A DNA stretch of 64,000 nucleotides from Candidatus Villigracilis propinquus (GCA_016714565.1 JADKDM010000025.1:11695-75694), one strand, 5' to 3'; shown: positions 9,777-19,275, numbered from the stretch's first letter. The notes: a model not told the origin generated them from the letters alone. Made by a program: numbers and translations.

Positions 9777-10007
9777 ATGCCCCGTATTAAATGTCACTAC
9801 GCAGATTGTGTGTTCGTTGATGAAGGATATTGTTCCGCCGCAGCGGTGGAGTTGGATCCGGACACCGGCTGCGCCACCTATTCCCCATCCGATGCCACCA
9901 TCGTCAAAGAGGATGACTGGGACGAAGAGGAAGAATCGGAAGAATGGGAAGACGAAGAATCTGACGAAGACGACGATGAGTGGCTCGATGAAGAAGACGA
10001 ATTCTAG
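9777..10007 (+). CDS. Small four-Cys protein with very acidic tail
   Basis: A 76-residue protein. The first half has four cysteines (6, 11, 19, 32: C-x4-C-x7-C-x12-C), suggesting a small metal-binding or disulfide-stabilised knuckle. The second half, from about residue 45, is almost entirely Asp, Glu and Trp/Ser (for example WDEEEESEEWEDEESDED). No family name is recognised. It follows VKOR by 13 bases with AGGAGG upstream, so expression is likely coupled to that thiol-oxidation gene; a redox link would be inference. An intrinsic terminator follows. Confidence 0.65.
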   Translation: MPRIKCHYADCVFVDEGYCSAAAVELDPDTGCATYSPSDATIVKEDDWDEEEESEEWEDEESDEDDDEWLDEEDEF

Positions 10008-10042
10008 CGCCGCCTCTTTCTTTAACTGATAATTGAATCTGC

Positions 10043-10076
10043 AAAAAAGCCTTCTCTGCGTGAGAAGGCTTTTTTG
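10043..10076. terminator. Bidirectional intrinsic terminator
   Basis: Perfect stem AAAAAAGCCTTCTC / GAGAAGGCTTTTTT with a 5-nt loop, flanked by A and T runs so that it can stop transcription in both directions. It lies between the acidic Cys protein (plus) and the rRNA methyltransferase (minus). Confidence 0.9.
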
Positions 10077-10086
10077 ATTCGTTTAA

Positions 10087-10863
10087 CTATTTCCCAAACT
10101 GATACAACAATACACCAGCCGCAACAGCCAAATTTAGCGAACTGACCCGCCCTTGCATGGGAAGTGACACCGTCACATCACAGGCGGCGGACTGCTCTTT
10201 TGAAAGTCCCTTTTGCTCGTTGCCAAGCATCAATACCCACGGGGTTTGCGGGACGAGCGTATCGTAGCCCACATCTGCTTTGGCGGAAGTGCCAATGAGC
10301 TGATACTTCCCCTCGCGCGCCCAGCCTAGAAAATCATTGAATGAGGTTTGGATGATGGGTTTCCAGAACAAGGTTCCCATGCTGGCGCGGATCACGGACG
10401 GATGATACAACTCCACACCGCCATCGAGCAGGAAGAGTGCATCCGCACCAACGGCATCAACGGTACGCAGGATGGTACCGACATTGCCAGGGTCTTGCGG
10501 AGAAACCAACGCTACCGCTTTCTTAAACGGCTTTACATCCTTGAGCGGGCTCTTCCTCTGGCGGACGATAGCGATAATGCCCTGCGGGTTTTCCTTGTCA
10601 GCCAGCGCTTCCATTACCTGAGCAGTGACAGGCTGAGGCTTGAAAGCGAAGCGGGTAATTAATTCATGCGCGAAGGGACTGGTCAACACTCCCGACGAAT
10701 ACAGGATCGTTTCCACATCCCAGCCAGCTTCCACAGCCTCGCCAACGTGATGGATACCCTCAACGAGGAATAAGCCGCTTTCGTTACGCGCCTTCTTTTG
10801 GCGCAGCGCACGCGCCTGTTTGATGAGCGGATTGCTTGTGCTGGTGATCAACGGTTTCTGCAT
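10087..10863 (-). CDS. SpoU/TrmH-family RNA 2'-O-ribose methyltransferase
   Basis: A 258-residue SPOUT-class SAM-dependent methyltransferase acting on rRNA or tRNA ribose. It has an N-terminal L30e-like substrate-binding domain (ITSTSNPLIKQARALRQKKAR) and the three SpoU motifs: QDPGNVGTILRTVDAVG (motif 1), MLGNEQKGLS (motif 2) and LPMQGRVSSLNLAVAAGVLLYQ (motif 3, knot). The start at 10863 (MQKPLITSTSNP) matches family proteins; a longer form with nine extra codons is possible. The RNA target (23S rRNA is likely, as for RlmB/TsnR relatives) cannot be decided from the sequence. Confidence 0.88.
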   Translation of the reverse strand: MQKPLITSTSNPLIKQARALRQKKARNESGLFLVEGIHHVGEAVEAGWDVETILYSSGVLTSPFAHELITRFAFKPQPVTAQVMEALADKENPQGIIAIVRQRKSPLKDVKPFKKAVALVSPQDPGNVGTILRTVDAVGADALFLLDGGVELYHPSVIRASMGTLFWKPIIQTSFNDFLGWAREGKYQLIGTSAKADVGYDTLVPQTPWVLMLGNEQKGLSKEQSAACDVTVSLPMQGRVSSLNLAVAAGVLLYQFGK

Positions 10864-10906
10864 ATCCCAATTGTAAATGACATCTCCCAAACGTGCAGAT
10901 TTTTCG

Positions 10907-10936
10907 TTGCCTGTTTTGGAAAAACTACACTATATT
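10907..10936 (+). promoter_or_regulatory. Possible sigma-70 promoter of the CDF-like gene
   Basis: TTGCCT and TATATT separated by 18 bases, about 20 bases before the start codon of the transporter gene. GGAG follows closer to the ATG. Confidence 0.35.
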
Positions 10937-10954
10937 TACCGATAGGAGTAAACC

Positions 10955-11617
10955 ATGTCCACAATTACCCAACAATCCATGCAAAAAAATTATTGGAATT
11001 ACGCGCTCTGGCTGGCAGTCTTTACCATCGTCTACAACATCGCCGAGGGATTGGTATCCATCGGATTTGGCGTCAGCGATGAGTCACTCGCGCTCTTCGG
11101 CTTCGGCGTGGACTCGTTCATCGAGGTGATGTCTGGCATTGGGATTCTGGTGATGGTGAACCGCATTCGGCAAAACCCCGAAACATCACGTACGCCGTTC
11201 GAGATCACTGCCCTGAAAGTGACGGGCACGGCATTTTACATCCTCGCCGTGGGACTTGGCGTTTCGGCTGTTTACAACATCGTCACCAATCACAAGCCTG
11301 AGACAACGCTGCCGGGGCTGGTGATCTCCATCATTTCGATTGCCATGATGTGGCTGCTGGTAACGGGCAAACGCAAAGTGGGACGGACGCTCAATTCCAT
11401 GCCGATCCTCGCGGATGCAAACTGCACGATGGTTTGCATTTACATGTCGGTGGTGCTGCTGATTTCCAGTTTCATTTATCAGTTCACTGGCTTCGGCTTT
11501 GTGGACAGCCTCGGGGCATTGGGCTTGATCTATTTTTCGATCAACGAAGGGCGCGAGTCTTTTGATAAAGCCAAAGGCCTTGAATGCAGTTGCGAAGATG
11601 AAAACTGCAACGATTAA
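10955..11617 (+). CDS. Cation-diffusion-facilitator-like membrane protein
   Basis: A 220-residue protein with six hydrophobic segments and the CDF-like second-helix motif FGVDSFIEVMSG, which holds the acidic metal-site residues of zinc/iron efflux carriers. It lacks the usual cytosolic C-terminal metal-binding domain; instead it ends in a short Cys/Asp-rich tail (LECSCEDENCND) that could bind a soft metal. Transport of a divalent metal is the best guess. Divergent from the rRNA methyltransferase. Confidence 0.7.
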   Translation: MSTITQQSMQKNYWNYALWLAVFTIVYNIAEGLVSIGFGVSDESLALFGFGVDSFIEVMSGIGILVMVNRIRQNPETSRTPFEITALKVTGTAFYILAVGLGVSAVYNIVTNHKPETTLPGLVISIISIAMMWLLVTGKRKVGRTLNSMPILADANCTMVCIYMSVVLLISSFIYQFTGFGFVDSLGALGLIYFSINEGRESFDKAKGLECSCEDENCND

Positions 11618-11625
11618 TCCTGCCT

Positions 11626-11656
11626 GCTCTTTCGGGGGCTAAGCCCTCAAAAGAGC
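11626..11656. repeat. REP-like palindrome, copy 1 (GCTCTTTCGGGGGCTWAG)
   Basis: Palindrome starting GCTCTTTCGGGGGCTAAG and closing with CCC-TCAAAAGAGC, right after the transporter stop codon. Near-identical elements lie at 21131-21162 and 32492-32522, always just outside a gene end. Confidence 0.7.
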
Positions 11657-11714
11657 CAAAAAGTTACCGAGTACTGCAAAAAGAGCAAACTGTCATTCGT
11701 TTATAATTACTTCC

Positions 11715-12934
11715 ATGAAATCCCTTCAATGGCTGGCGTTTTTGCTGACTCTGTTTTTGTATTCATGCCAGCCAAATTCCCCCCGCTCCATCACCATCAT
11801 TGACGGCGAAACGATACTCACCGTTACATCCAGTTCAAAACGCCGCTGCTGATCCTGACCGAGGCGGGCATCACACCGCAGCCCACTGACCGCGTACTCG
11901 TGAACGGCATCCCATTTGCACTGGACGAATCGATTACAGCAAACGATTCCTTTCAACTTCAATTGCGCCGCTCGGTCCCGCTTACGTTTGTCACTCCGCA
12001 GGGCGAGCTGACGATTCAAACATCCGCGCTCACGGTGGGACAGGCATTGAGCGAAGCGGGCTTTTCGCTTGGCATGAATGACGTCATCAACCCGCCCGCT
12101 GACACTGCCGTCAACTCTGCGATGACCGTGACTTATTTCCCTGTGCGTGACTTGGTCGTTACAACTGGCGAGAAAACGATCACCATCCGCTCCGCCGCAG
12201 GGACGGTTGGTGCGGCTCTTGCTGAGGCTGGGATTCCACTGTCAGGACTGGATACCAGCTACCCGCTTGAGAATGAAGCGTTGCCTGAAGACGGGCAGAT
12301 CCGCGTGACGCGAGTATCCGAGTCCATCAGCATTACAATGGAATCCATCCCATTCGAAGAAGAGACTGTTGATTCAGCGGACGTCGCTTTTGGCGAGGAG
12401 AAGATCCTCCAGCCCGGCGTGAATGGGATCGCGATGGTGCGCACGCGCATCCGCTACGAAGATGGAAACGAAGTAAGCCGCGAGACGGAAGATAAAACGA
12501 TTTTGCGCGAACCGCAAAAACAGGTTGTGGCAAGCGGCTCGAAGATCGTGCTTGCGCCTGCGGGCGGCGCCATCCCGTATGAATATTGGTACGCCACAGA
12601 AATGTACGCCTCGTGGTATTCGCCATGCAACTCAGGAACAGGCAGCTGCTCATACGGAACCGCAAGCGGCGCGCCCGCGGGTTTTGGCATTGTGGCGGTG
12701 GATTATTCGATCTATTCGTACTTGGCTGGCATGAAGGTGTATGTCCCCGGCTACGGCGCAGCCACCATCGGCGACACAGGCGGCGGACCGATCATCGAGA
12801 CTGCCTTCGGTGTGCCGCGCACAAAATGGATCGACCTTGGTTACAATGACAATGCAATCGGCGGACTCTCCGGCTGGGTGACGGTATACTTCCTCGCGCC
12901 TGCCCCCGCTGAAGTTCCATATTTTTTGAAATAA
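11715..12934 (+). CDS. DUF348/3D-domain cell-wall protein (YabE/Rpf-like), frameshifted
   Basis: Exported protein of about 406 residues. A signal peptide with lipobox-like LFLYSC is followed by DUF348 repeats (SITIIDGETILTV..., LTFVTPQGELTI..., LVVTTGEKTITI...), a G5-like stretch (ISITMESIPFEEETV, GIAMVRTRIRYEDG) and a C-terminal 3D domain containing the three aspartates that name the family (GIVAVDYSIYSYLAGM, ATIGDTGGGP, KWIDLGYND). Similar proteins remodel peptidoglycan. The frame breaks in the A4 run at 11837-11840; one more A gives S-S-S-K-T-P-L-L-I-L-T-E-A-G-I, a good DUF348 continuation, so I join both parts. The LCP ligase and lytic enzymes elsewhere in the window fit a wall-maintenance role. 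Confidence 0.85.
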
Positions 12935-12936
12935 AT

Positions 12937-13066
12937 TCATCCGTCCTGAGCGGAGCGGCAGGCAACTTCAGGATGAAGTCGAAGGACAATTGATGTGAAA
13001 AAAGATATATCGCCTCCCCATCCTTCGACTGCGCCGCAAAAACCACGCGGCTCCGCCCAGGATGAA
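12937..13066. repeat. Intergenic inverted repeat (TCCTTCGAC type)
   Basis: Two arms, TTCATCCGTCCTGAGCGGAG...GTCGAAGGA and TCCTTCGACTGCGCCGC...CCGCCCAGGATGAA, face each other over about 130 bases between the 3D protein and the LCP gene. No open frame of note lies inside. It resembles dispersed palindromic units common in bacterial intergenic regions. Confidence 0.6.
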
Positions 13067-13083
13067 AAACTAAGTACACAAAA

Positions 13084-14223
13084 ATGACCAGATCACAAAA
13101 ATACACCATCGGCGTACTTTCCATCATTGCCTGCGCCCTATTGGGCGGGCTTGGATATTACGCGTACGCAAATTATCAATCCTTCGCAGCCCAGCCGCTC
13201 GGCCCTGCATTACCAGTCAACCAGCAATCCCTGCCGCCCACGTGGACGGCCTCTCCCGGCCCATCGCCAACACTCGCAGGGTCTGTCACTCTCGTGCCGC
13301 TGGTGAACTTCCCCACCTCCACACCACAGGCTTTTTGCGGCGGACCCAACATCATGAACATCTTGCTCGTCGGCGCAGACACCCGCGGAGATAATTACAC
13401 CTACGGACTCGCAGACGCCATCCGCGTGGTGCGCGTGGATTTTTCCATCCCGAAGGTCACCATGCTCGAATTCCCACGCGACCTGTGGGTTGAGATTCCT
13501 TACATCTCAGACGATCTCAACGGGCAGGATCACGAAAAGCTAAATCAAGCCTATCTCTACGGGCAGCCCGGCTTCCAATATTGGGACGACCCCAGCGCAG
13601 GACCCGGTCTGCTGGCGCTGACCCTCAACAAAAATTTCGGCGTGCAAACCGAGCATTATGTTTCCATCAACATGCGCACCTTTGAAAATATCATCAACGC
13701 TCTCGGCGGCATCGACGTGAACATCAAAGATGAGCGGGCTTCAAAAAGCACAGGCTTGCCTATCGGCACCCATCATCTGGACGGCGCGGGTGCGCTCAAG
13801 GTTGCGCGCAACCGCGGCGGTGGCAGCTTTGAACGCGCAGACAACCAGAACATCGTCCTGTGCGCGTTGCGTAAAAAACTCACCAGCCCAAATGTGGTCA
13901 CCCAGATCCCGGCCTTGATCGAATCCTTCCAGGACAATATCCGCACCGATTTCACCCCCGAACAAATTTCACAACTGGTCTGCGTTGGCACAAAACTCCT
14001 GCCGCAAAACATCGTCCTCACCAGCTTCCCGCAGGAGCTCTTCACCCAAACCCGCGAGTTCGACCCCGTCTTCGATAAACGCATCGCCATTCTGGATGCC
14101 GACTTCAACATCCTCAGCGACTATGTCAGAAAATTCCACGCAGGCACATGGCCCGCGCCCATCCTCCCCGCTGCTTCGTCCATTGCTCCCGAAAACGAAG
14201 ACGTCCCTCTGGTCTGTGATTAA
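13084..14223 (+). CDS. LytR-CpsA-Psr (LCP) family cell-wall glycopolymer ligase
   Basis: A 379-residue membrane-anchored enzyme: a single N-terminal transmembrane segment (about 8-28), a Pro/Thr/Ser linker, then the LCP core. Core motifs are ILLVGADTRGDNYTYGLADAIRVVRVD, KVTMLEFPRDLWVEIP (with the conserved Arg that contacts pyrophosphate), KLNQAYLYG, NMRTFENIINALGGIDVNI and GALKVARNRGGGSFERADNQ. LCP proteins transfer lipid-linked polymers to peptidoglycan. It ends two bases before rsmA, so the two probably share a transcript. Confidence 0.9.
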   Translation: MTRSQKYTIGVLSIIACALLGGLGYYAYANYQSFAAQPLGPALPVNQQSLPPTWTASPGPSPTLAGSVTLVPLVNFPTSTPQAFCGGPNIMNILLVGADTRGDNYTYGLADAIRVVRVDFSIPKVTMLEFPRDLWVEIPYISDDLNGQDHEKLNQAYLYGQPGFQYWDDPSAGPGLLALTLNKNFGVQTEHYVSINMRTFENIINALGGIDVNIKDERASKSTGLPIGTHHLDGAGALKVARNRGGGSFERADNQNIVLCALRKKLTSPNVVTQIPALIESFQDNIRTDFTPEQISQLVCVGTKLLPQNIVLTSFPQELFTQTREFDPVFDKRIAILDADFNILSDYVRKFHAGTWPAPILPAASSIAPENEDVPLVCD

Positions 14224-14225
14224 CA

Positions 14226-15059
14226 ATGAAATACAACAACATTCAACCGCTCAATGCCGCCGCCGTCCTAAAACGCTACGGCCTGCGTGCCGACAAAGCC
14301 CTCGGCCAGAATTTTTTACAGGACGATTCTGTTCTTGAAAAAATTGCGGACGCCGCAGAAATTTTGGAAGATGACTGCGTCCTGGAAATTGGTCCCGGCC
14401 TTGGAAGTCTCACACGCTATCTGGCTGTCTCTGCCAAACAGGTGACAGCGGTCGAACTGGACTTTGACCTGCTTGCCCCACTACGGGCAGTTCTCTCGCC
14501 TTATCAGAATGTGCGCGTGGTGCATGGTGATATTCTCAAGCTCTCCATCTCGGAATTAATAGACCAGCCCAACTACATCGTCGCCGCGAACATCCCGTAC
14601 AACATCACCTCCGCCATCATCCGCCACCTGCTCGAAGGCGACATCAAACCCCGCCGCGTGGTGTTGACCATCCAAAAGGAAGTTGCCGAACGCATCTGCG
14701 CCAAGGCTGGAGATTTGAGTCTACTGGCATTGAGCGTCCAGGTCTACGGCAAGCCCAGCATCACCGCAAAGATCCCCGCCGGAGCATTTCACCCCGCCCC
14801 CAAAGTAGACTCCGCCATCCTGCGCATCGACATTTACGATGAACCGCTCATTCCCCGCGATTTACTAAACACCTTCTTCAAACTTACCAAGGCAGGCTTT
14901 GGACAAAAGAGAAAGACCCTGCGCAATTCACTGGCTTCAGGCTTGCACATCCCCACCACAGAAGCCGAAGCCCTGCTCACCTCCGCAGGCATTGACTTCA
15001 TGCGCCGCGCGGAAACCCTGTCCATTGAAGAGTGGAAAGTTTTATGCGATAAGCGATAA
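14226..15059 (+). CDS. rsmA: 16S rRNA (adenine1518/1519-N6) dimethyltransferase
   Basis: RsmA/KsgA dimethylates two adenosines near the 3' end of 16S rRNA. The 277-residue product has the typical start (ADKALGQNFLQDDSVLEKI), the SAM-binding motif LEIGPGLGSLTRYLA, the acidic VELDFDLL, and the catalytic motif NIPYNITSAIIRHLL. The C-terminal helical domain includes FHPAPKVDSAILRI and KAGFGQKRKTLRNSLA. All key parts and the length match the family. It follows the LCP gene closely. Confidence 0.95.
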   Translation: MKYNNIQPLNAAAVLKRYGLRADKALGQNFLQDDSVLEKIADAAEILEDDCVLEIGPGLGSLTRYLAVSAKQVTAVELDFDLLAPLRAVLSPYQNVRVVHGDILKLSISELIDQPNYIVAANIPYNITSAIIRHLLEGDIKPRRVVLTIQKEVAERICAKAGDLSLLALSVQVYGKPSITAKIPAGAFHPAPKVDSAILRIDIYDEPLIPRDLLNTFFKLTKAGFGQKRKTLRNSLASGLHIPTTEAEALLTSAGIDFMRRAETLSIEEWKVLCDKR

Positions 15060-15163
15060 AATATCAATACAGCATAAAAATCTTTATCGGTTGAAGGCTT
15101 TGAGTTTTTCAAAATTTCGAATCATCAAATCCTTGCGTTACGCCAACTGATAAGGAGAACAAC

Positions 15164-15933
15164 ATGCCCAGGTCAAACAAAATTCTGCTCGCGTGCATCG
15201 CCCTCATCACCATTCTCGCCTGCAATGTGCCCGCAGGCCAAACCCCAACCAGTGAACCGGATTTCATAGCCACTATTACCGCGCAGGCTGTTCTTATTCA
15301 GCCGTCCAACAATCTGTTATCCCCATGGTGATTACAGCCACCCCGATCTATCCATCCCAACAATCAACACAGAGACGCCCACCGTCACATCGACTCCACC
15401 GGGCATCGCCACGGTCACCGTCAGGCGGACACAAACTGCCGCAGCGGGCCCGGAAAGGAATATGACAACCTTGGCGCACTACTCAAAGATGAAACCGCAG
15501 AACTTGTCGGGAAAAACACCGTCACCAATTATTGGATCATCAAGAATCCAGACCGTGACGGAACCTGCTGGCTTTGGGGAAGATACGCAACGGTGAACGG
15601 GAATACTGACAGCCTAAAGGAAGTTGCCATCCCACCCACCCCACACCATCCCTGCCGGGCGCGGTCAAAGGGCTGTCAGCGAACAAGATCTGCTTCTTCA
15701 ACGGAATCAGCTACGATCTCGCAGGATCGATCAGTTGGGAGGATGTATCCAACGAAGACGGATACAACATATATTCAAATGCCGGTCATTCCAGCACCAA
15801 TCCACGGGACGTGACCACATCCGCCATCCCGAAGTTACAACTTAACCCCGGCGGCTCCATCACCCTGTTTGTGGAAGCCTATAATTCCGCAGGCAAATCT
15901 CCGAAAAGATCCATCGACATTATATGCCCGTAA
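15164..15933 (+). pseudogene. Broken copy of the downstream SH3-type lipoprotein
   Basis: Starts with a proper ribosome site (AAGGAG) and a lipoprotein signal (LITILACNVPAGQ) and then matches the next gene along its whole length: DTNCRSGPGKEYDNLGALL, NYWIIKNPDRDGTCWLWG, EDVSNEDGYNIY and FVEAYNSAGKSPK. However, the frame changes three times: twice between about 15310 and 15424 (with a stop at 15329) and once in the C-rich stretch near 15641-15650. Three breaks in one gene suggest genuine decay of a tandem duplicate, but because single-base indels are frequent in this assembly an intact gene is still possible. Confidence 0.7.
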
Positions 15934-16061
15934 ATTTATGATCTCTCCCTAACCAGCCTTTCAACGAATCTGCCATAGCACCTTGCTAGGCCGGATATAC
16001 TATTGCCCCCTCCTTGACCTTTCCGTAACTTATGTCATAATCGTTATGAAAAGGAGAGAAA

Positions 16062-16864
16062 ATGCTTAAAAATAAATCACTCTTATTATTATCCGTTCTA
16101 TTGATCGTTTCCCTGACAGCCTGCAACCTCCCCAGCGGACAGAGCACAGCCACGCCAGACCTGGTACTAACTGTCACCGCCCAGGCACTTCTGCTCCAAC
16201 CGGGCGGGTTCACTTCAACGCCTGAGTTCACATCAACACCCGGCCCAACACCCACACCAGGATTTACCTCCACCCCACCGTGCCGGAAGTTTCAGTAAGC
16301 ACCGACACCAACTGCCGCACAGGTCCTGGTGTGCAGTATGATCGTGTCGGCGGACTGTTGGTGGGACAGACCGCCATTGTCGTTGGTAAGAATACATCCA
16401 CCGGGTACTGGATCATTAACAACCCCGGCAAATCCGGCACATGCTGGCTTTGGGACGAATACGCAACCGTCAGCGGGAACACAGCTGGGTTGACCGAGTA
16501 TGCCATCCCGCCCACACCGACCCCGACAGCAACATCCACAGCGACGGCAACTCCCACGCAAACAGCCACACCCACGCCGCCCTCCGCTGTCACAAATCTG
16601 GCCGCTGTAAAGGCTTGCGCTCCTCAGGTATTACCCATTTATTTATATGGCGGAGTTATCAACTGGCAGGATAATTCCAATAATGAAGGTGGTTTCAATA
16701 TTTACCTGAATGGCGGTTTATTTGGCACTGTCGCAGCAAATATCACCACCCATCCGATTCCTCCGCTGGCCCTTGCGGCAGGAACCCCCATCACCTTGAG
16801 CGTGGAAGCGTTCAACAGCGGCGGCAAATCAGCCAAAGTGGATGTTGTCGTCATTTGCCCGTAA
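16062..16864 (+). CDS. SH3-type lipoprotein with Fn3-like C-terminus, frameshifted
   Basis: Lipoprotein of about 267 residues. The signal peptide ends in a lipobox (VSLTACN), followed by a Thr/Pro linker, a bacterial SH3-like domain (VSTDTNCRTGPGVQYDRVGGLL through GTCWLWDEYATV), a second Pro/Thr linker and a beta-rich C-terminal domain (GVINWQDNSNNEGGFNIY...LSVEAFNSGGKSAKV) resembling a fibronectin-III fold. The first frame ends prematurely at 16299; one added C near 16277-16280 restores T-P-P-V-P-E-V-S-V. SH3b domains usually bind peptidoglycan or mediate wall contacts. It is the intact-looking member of a tandem pair and is closed by a terminator. Confidence 0.78.
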
Positions 16865-16884
16865 AACTGACATCGTCATAGAAT

Positions 16885-16921
16885 AAAAAACAGCCTCGTG
16901 GAAAATCCACGAGGCTGTTTT
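16885..16921. terminator. Bidirectional intrinsic terminator
   Basis: Stem AAACAGCCTCGTGG / CCACGAGGCTGTTT with a 5-nt loop, flanked by A and T runs, between the SH3 lipoprotein (plus) and ahcY (minus). Confidence 0.9.
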
Positions 16922-16946
16922 CATAAATCTAAAATCGTTAACCGAA

Positions 16947-18278
16947 CTAGGTGCCTTCTTCCCAGGAATTCAGGTAGTGAGTCTGTTCCGGGGTGAGGAT
17001 GTCGATCTTGACGCCCATCGCTTCGAGCTTGAGGCGGGCGATCTCGTTGTCAATGTCAGTCGGGACGGAGTAGACCTTCTTCTCCAGCTTGTCAGCATTC
17101 TTTGCCATGTATTCGGCAGAGAGAGCCTGGTTGGCGAAGGACATGTCCATCACGGAAGCAGGGTGACCTTCGGCGGAAGCAAGGTTGATCAAGCGGCCTT
17201 CACCGAGGATATTGATCTTGCGTCCGTCCTTGGTGAGATATTGGTCAACGAACGGGCGGACACGATTCGGCTCGCCAACGCTCATGGCAGCGAGGGAAGG
17301 AATATTGATTTCCACATTGAAGTGACCGGAGTTGGCAACCAAAGCGCCATCTTTCATCACTTCAAAGTGATGCTTGTCGATCACGTTCAAATCACCTGTC
17401 ACGGTGCAGAAGATATCGCCGATCTTGGATGCATCGGTCATCGGCATGACCTGATAGCCGTCCATGACCGCTTCGAGCGCCTTCATCGGGTCGATCTCGG
17501 TCACGATGACCTGAGCGCCCATGCCGCGTGCGCGGGAGGCGAGACCACGTCCGCACCAGCCGTAGCCGGCAACGACGAAGTTCTTGCCAGCCAACAACAC
17601 GTTGGTGGCACGGATGATGCCATCCACGGTGGACTGGCCGGTGCCGTAGCGGTTATCGAATAAGTGCTTGGTCAACGCATCGTTCACAGCGATGACGGGG
17701 AATTTCAAAACTTTGTCAGCTTCCATCGCCTTCAAGCGGATGACGCCCGTGGTGGTCTCTTCGGTACCGCCGATGACGTTCGCGAGCATCTGCTTGCGCT
17801 CTGCTTCGCTGAGGCCTTGCGCCCATGAAGCGAGGGATGGCTCGAGCTTTTCGAAGCGTCCCATTTCGATGAAGAAGAGGGATGAAACGAGGTCAGCGCC
17901 ATCGTCCTGGGTCATGTGGGGCATATGCTCCAATGCGGCGCGGATGTGCTTGAAGTAGGTAACTTTGTCTTCGCCCTTGATGGCATAAACAGGAATTTCG
18001 TACTGGTTCACCAAAGCGGCGGCCACATCATCCTGAGTGGAGAGCGGGTTTGAGGCAGTAAGAACGATGTCCGCTCCGCCTTCCTGCAGGGTGATCATCA
18101 GGTTCGCGGTTTCAGTGGTAACGTGCAAACAGCAGGAAAGGCGCAGTCCCTTGAGAGGCTTTTCTTTCTTAAAGCGTTCGCGGATGGAACGAAGGACGGG
18201 CATTTCGCGTTCCGCCCAATCAATACGGCGGCGTCCGCCTTCGGCTTGTTGTAGGTCTTTGATATCGTAATTATTCAT
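16947..18278 (-). CDS. ahcY: Adenosylhomocysteinase
   Basis: AhcY hydrolyses S-adenosylhomocysteine to adenosine and homocysteine, clearing the product of SAM-dependent methylation. The 443-residue protein shows the substrate domain (CLHVTTETANLMITLQEGGADIVLTASNPLSTQDDVAAAL, GTEETTTGV), the catalytic region (KFPVIAVNDALTKHLFDNRYGTGQS) and the NAD-binding motif VVAGYGWCGRGLASRARGMGAQVIVTEID. The C-terminus ends in LNSWEEGT rather than the K-P-x-x-Y-R-Y tail common in AhcY, as in other shorter bacterial forms. The next gene upstream in the operon is a PfkB kinase 40 bases away, which could consume the adenosine. Confidence 0.93.
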   Translation of the reverse strand: MNNYDIKDLQQAEGGRRRIDWAEREMPVLRSIRERFKKEKPLKGLRLSCCLHVTTETANLMITLQEGGADIVLTASNPLSTQDDVAAALVNQYEIPVYAIKGEDKVTYFKHIRAALEHMPHMTQDDGADLVSSLFFIEMGRFEKLEPSLASWAQGLSEAERKQMLANVIGGTEETTTGVIRLKAMEADKVLKFPVIAVNDALTKHLFDNRYGTGQSTVDGIIRATNVLLAGKNFVVAGYGWCGRGLASRARGMGAQVIVTEIDPMKALEAVMDGYQVMPMTDASKIGDIFCTVTGDLNVIDKHHFEVMKDGALVANSGHFNVEINIPSLAAMSVGEPNRVRPFVDQYLTKDGRKINILGEGRLINLASAEGHPASVMDMSFANQALSAEYMAKNADKLEKKVYSVPTDIDNEIARLKLEAMGVKIDILTPEQTHYLNSWEEGT

Positions 18279-18318
18279 TTAATGCTCCTTTATTTATATC
18301 GTTCAATTGTTTCTTATT

Positions 18319-19275
18319 TTACTTGAGAAAAACATCCAATTGGCCGCCATCATCAAAGTGCCGGCGGAAACGTTTTACGAACTCTGCAGCGGTGTAGGAA
18401 TGGTTCTGCGTGCCGCGCTGTTCGAGGCAGTACACAGCAGAAAGAGAACCGATCTCACCGCACAGTTTCCAGTCAAAGCCGTGGGAATAGCCTGTCAGGA
18501 AGCCTCCACGGAAAGCATCGCCCACACCGGTGGGGTCTACTACTTCATCTTCAGGGACGGTGGGGATATGAACCGAGTCGCCATCTGAATACAAGTCAGC
18601 ACCGTCTTTGCCACGTGTGATGACGAGCACCTTCACATGATCCAGAATCTGATCCAGGCTCCAGCCTGTCTTCTTTGAGATCAGACCGAACTCGTAATCA
18701 TTGCAGAAGAGGAAGTACGCACCTTCCATATCCCGCGCCAGTTCAGCCCCTTCGAGACGTAACACCTGCTGGCTGGGGTCGTACAAATATTTGATCCCCA
18801 ACTCGCGGCATTCTGCGGGGAATTTCATCATTGCATCCGGTGCGCTTGGGGAAACGATCACAAGATCCGGCTTGCTCGGCAACTCCTTGATGGACTGGGT
18901 TGCTGAGTAGGCCATTGCACCAGGGTAGAAAGATGCAATTTGAGCAGAATCAAGATCGGTCGTGGCAAAGAACGAAGCGGTAAAAATGCCAGGGACGACT
19001 TTCATCAGCGATGTATCCACACCTTTTGAATCAAGCCAGGCACGATAATCGCCAAAGTCTTCGCCGACGGTTGCCATCACGCGCGGTTTTTGTCCGAGCA
19101 GCGCCATGGTGTAGGCAATGTTCGGGGCAATACCGCCGCGTTGTTTGGACATGCCGTCCACAAGGAACGAAAGGCTGATGGACGCCAGACGTTCGGGAAG
19201 TATTTGTTCCTTGAATTGACCGGGGAAGGTCATCAGGTAATCGTACGCAACGGAGCCAGTGAGCAAAATATCCAT
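18319..19275 (-). CDS. PfkB-family kinase, probably adenosine (nucleoside) kinase
   Basis: A 318-residue ribokinase/PfkB-family sugar or nucleoside kinase. Visible are the N-terminal GSVAYDYLMTFP, the substrate-lid and GG motif (SKQRGGIAPNIAYTMALLG), VLVITRGKDGADLY and the catalytic anion-hole motif DPTGVGDAFRGGFLTGY with the base Asp. The start at 19275 (MDILLTG) is chosen because homology begins there. Located between ahcY and mtnA, it most plausibly phosphorylates adenosine released by AhcY; 5-methylthioribose kinase activity is a less likely alternative. The residue pattern alone does not settle the substrate. Confidence 0.78.
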   Translation of the reverse strand: MDILLTGSVAYDYLMTFPGQFKEQILPERLASISLSFLVDGMSKQRGGIAPNIAYTMALLGQKPRVMATVGEDFGDYRAWLDSKGVDTSLMKVVPGIFTASFFATTDLDSAQIASFYPGAMAYSATQSIKELPSKPDLVIVSPSAPDAMMKFPAECRELGIKYLYDPSQQVLRLEGAELARDMEGAYFLFCNDYEFGLISKKTGWSLDQILDHVKVLVITRGKDGADLYSDGDSVHIPTVPEDEVVDPTGVGDAFRGGFLTGYSHGFDWKLCGEIGSLSAVYCLEQRGTQNHSYTAAEFVKRFRRHFDDGGQLDVFLK

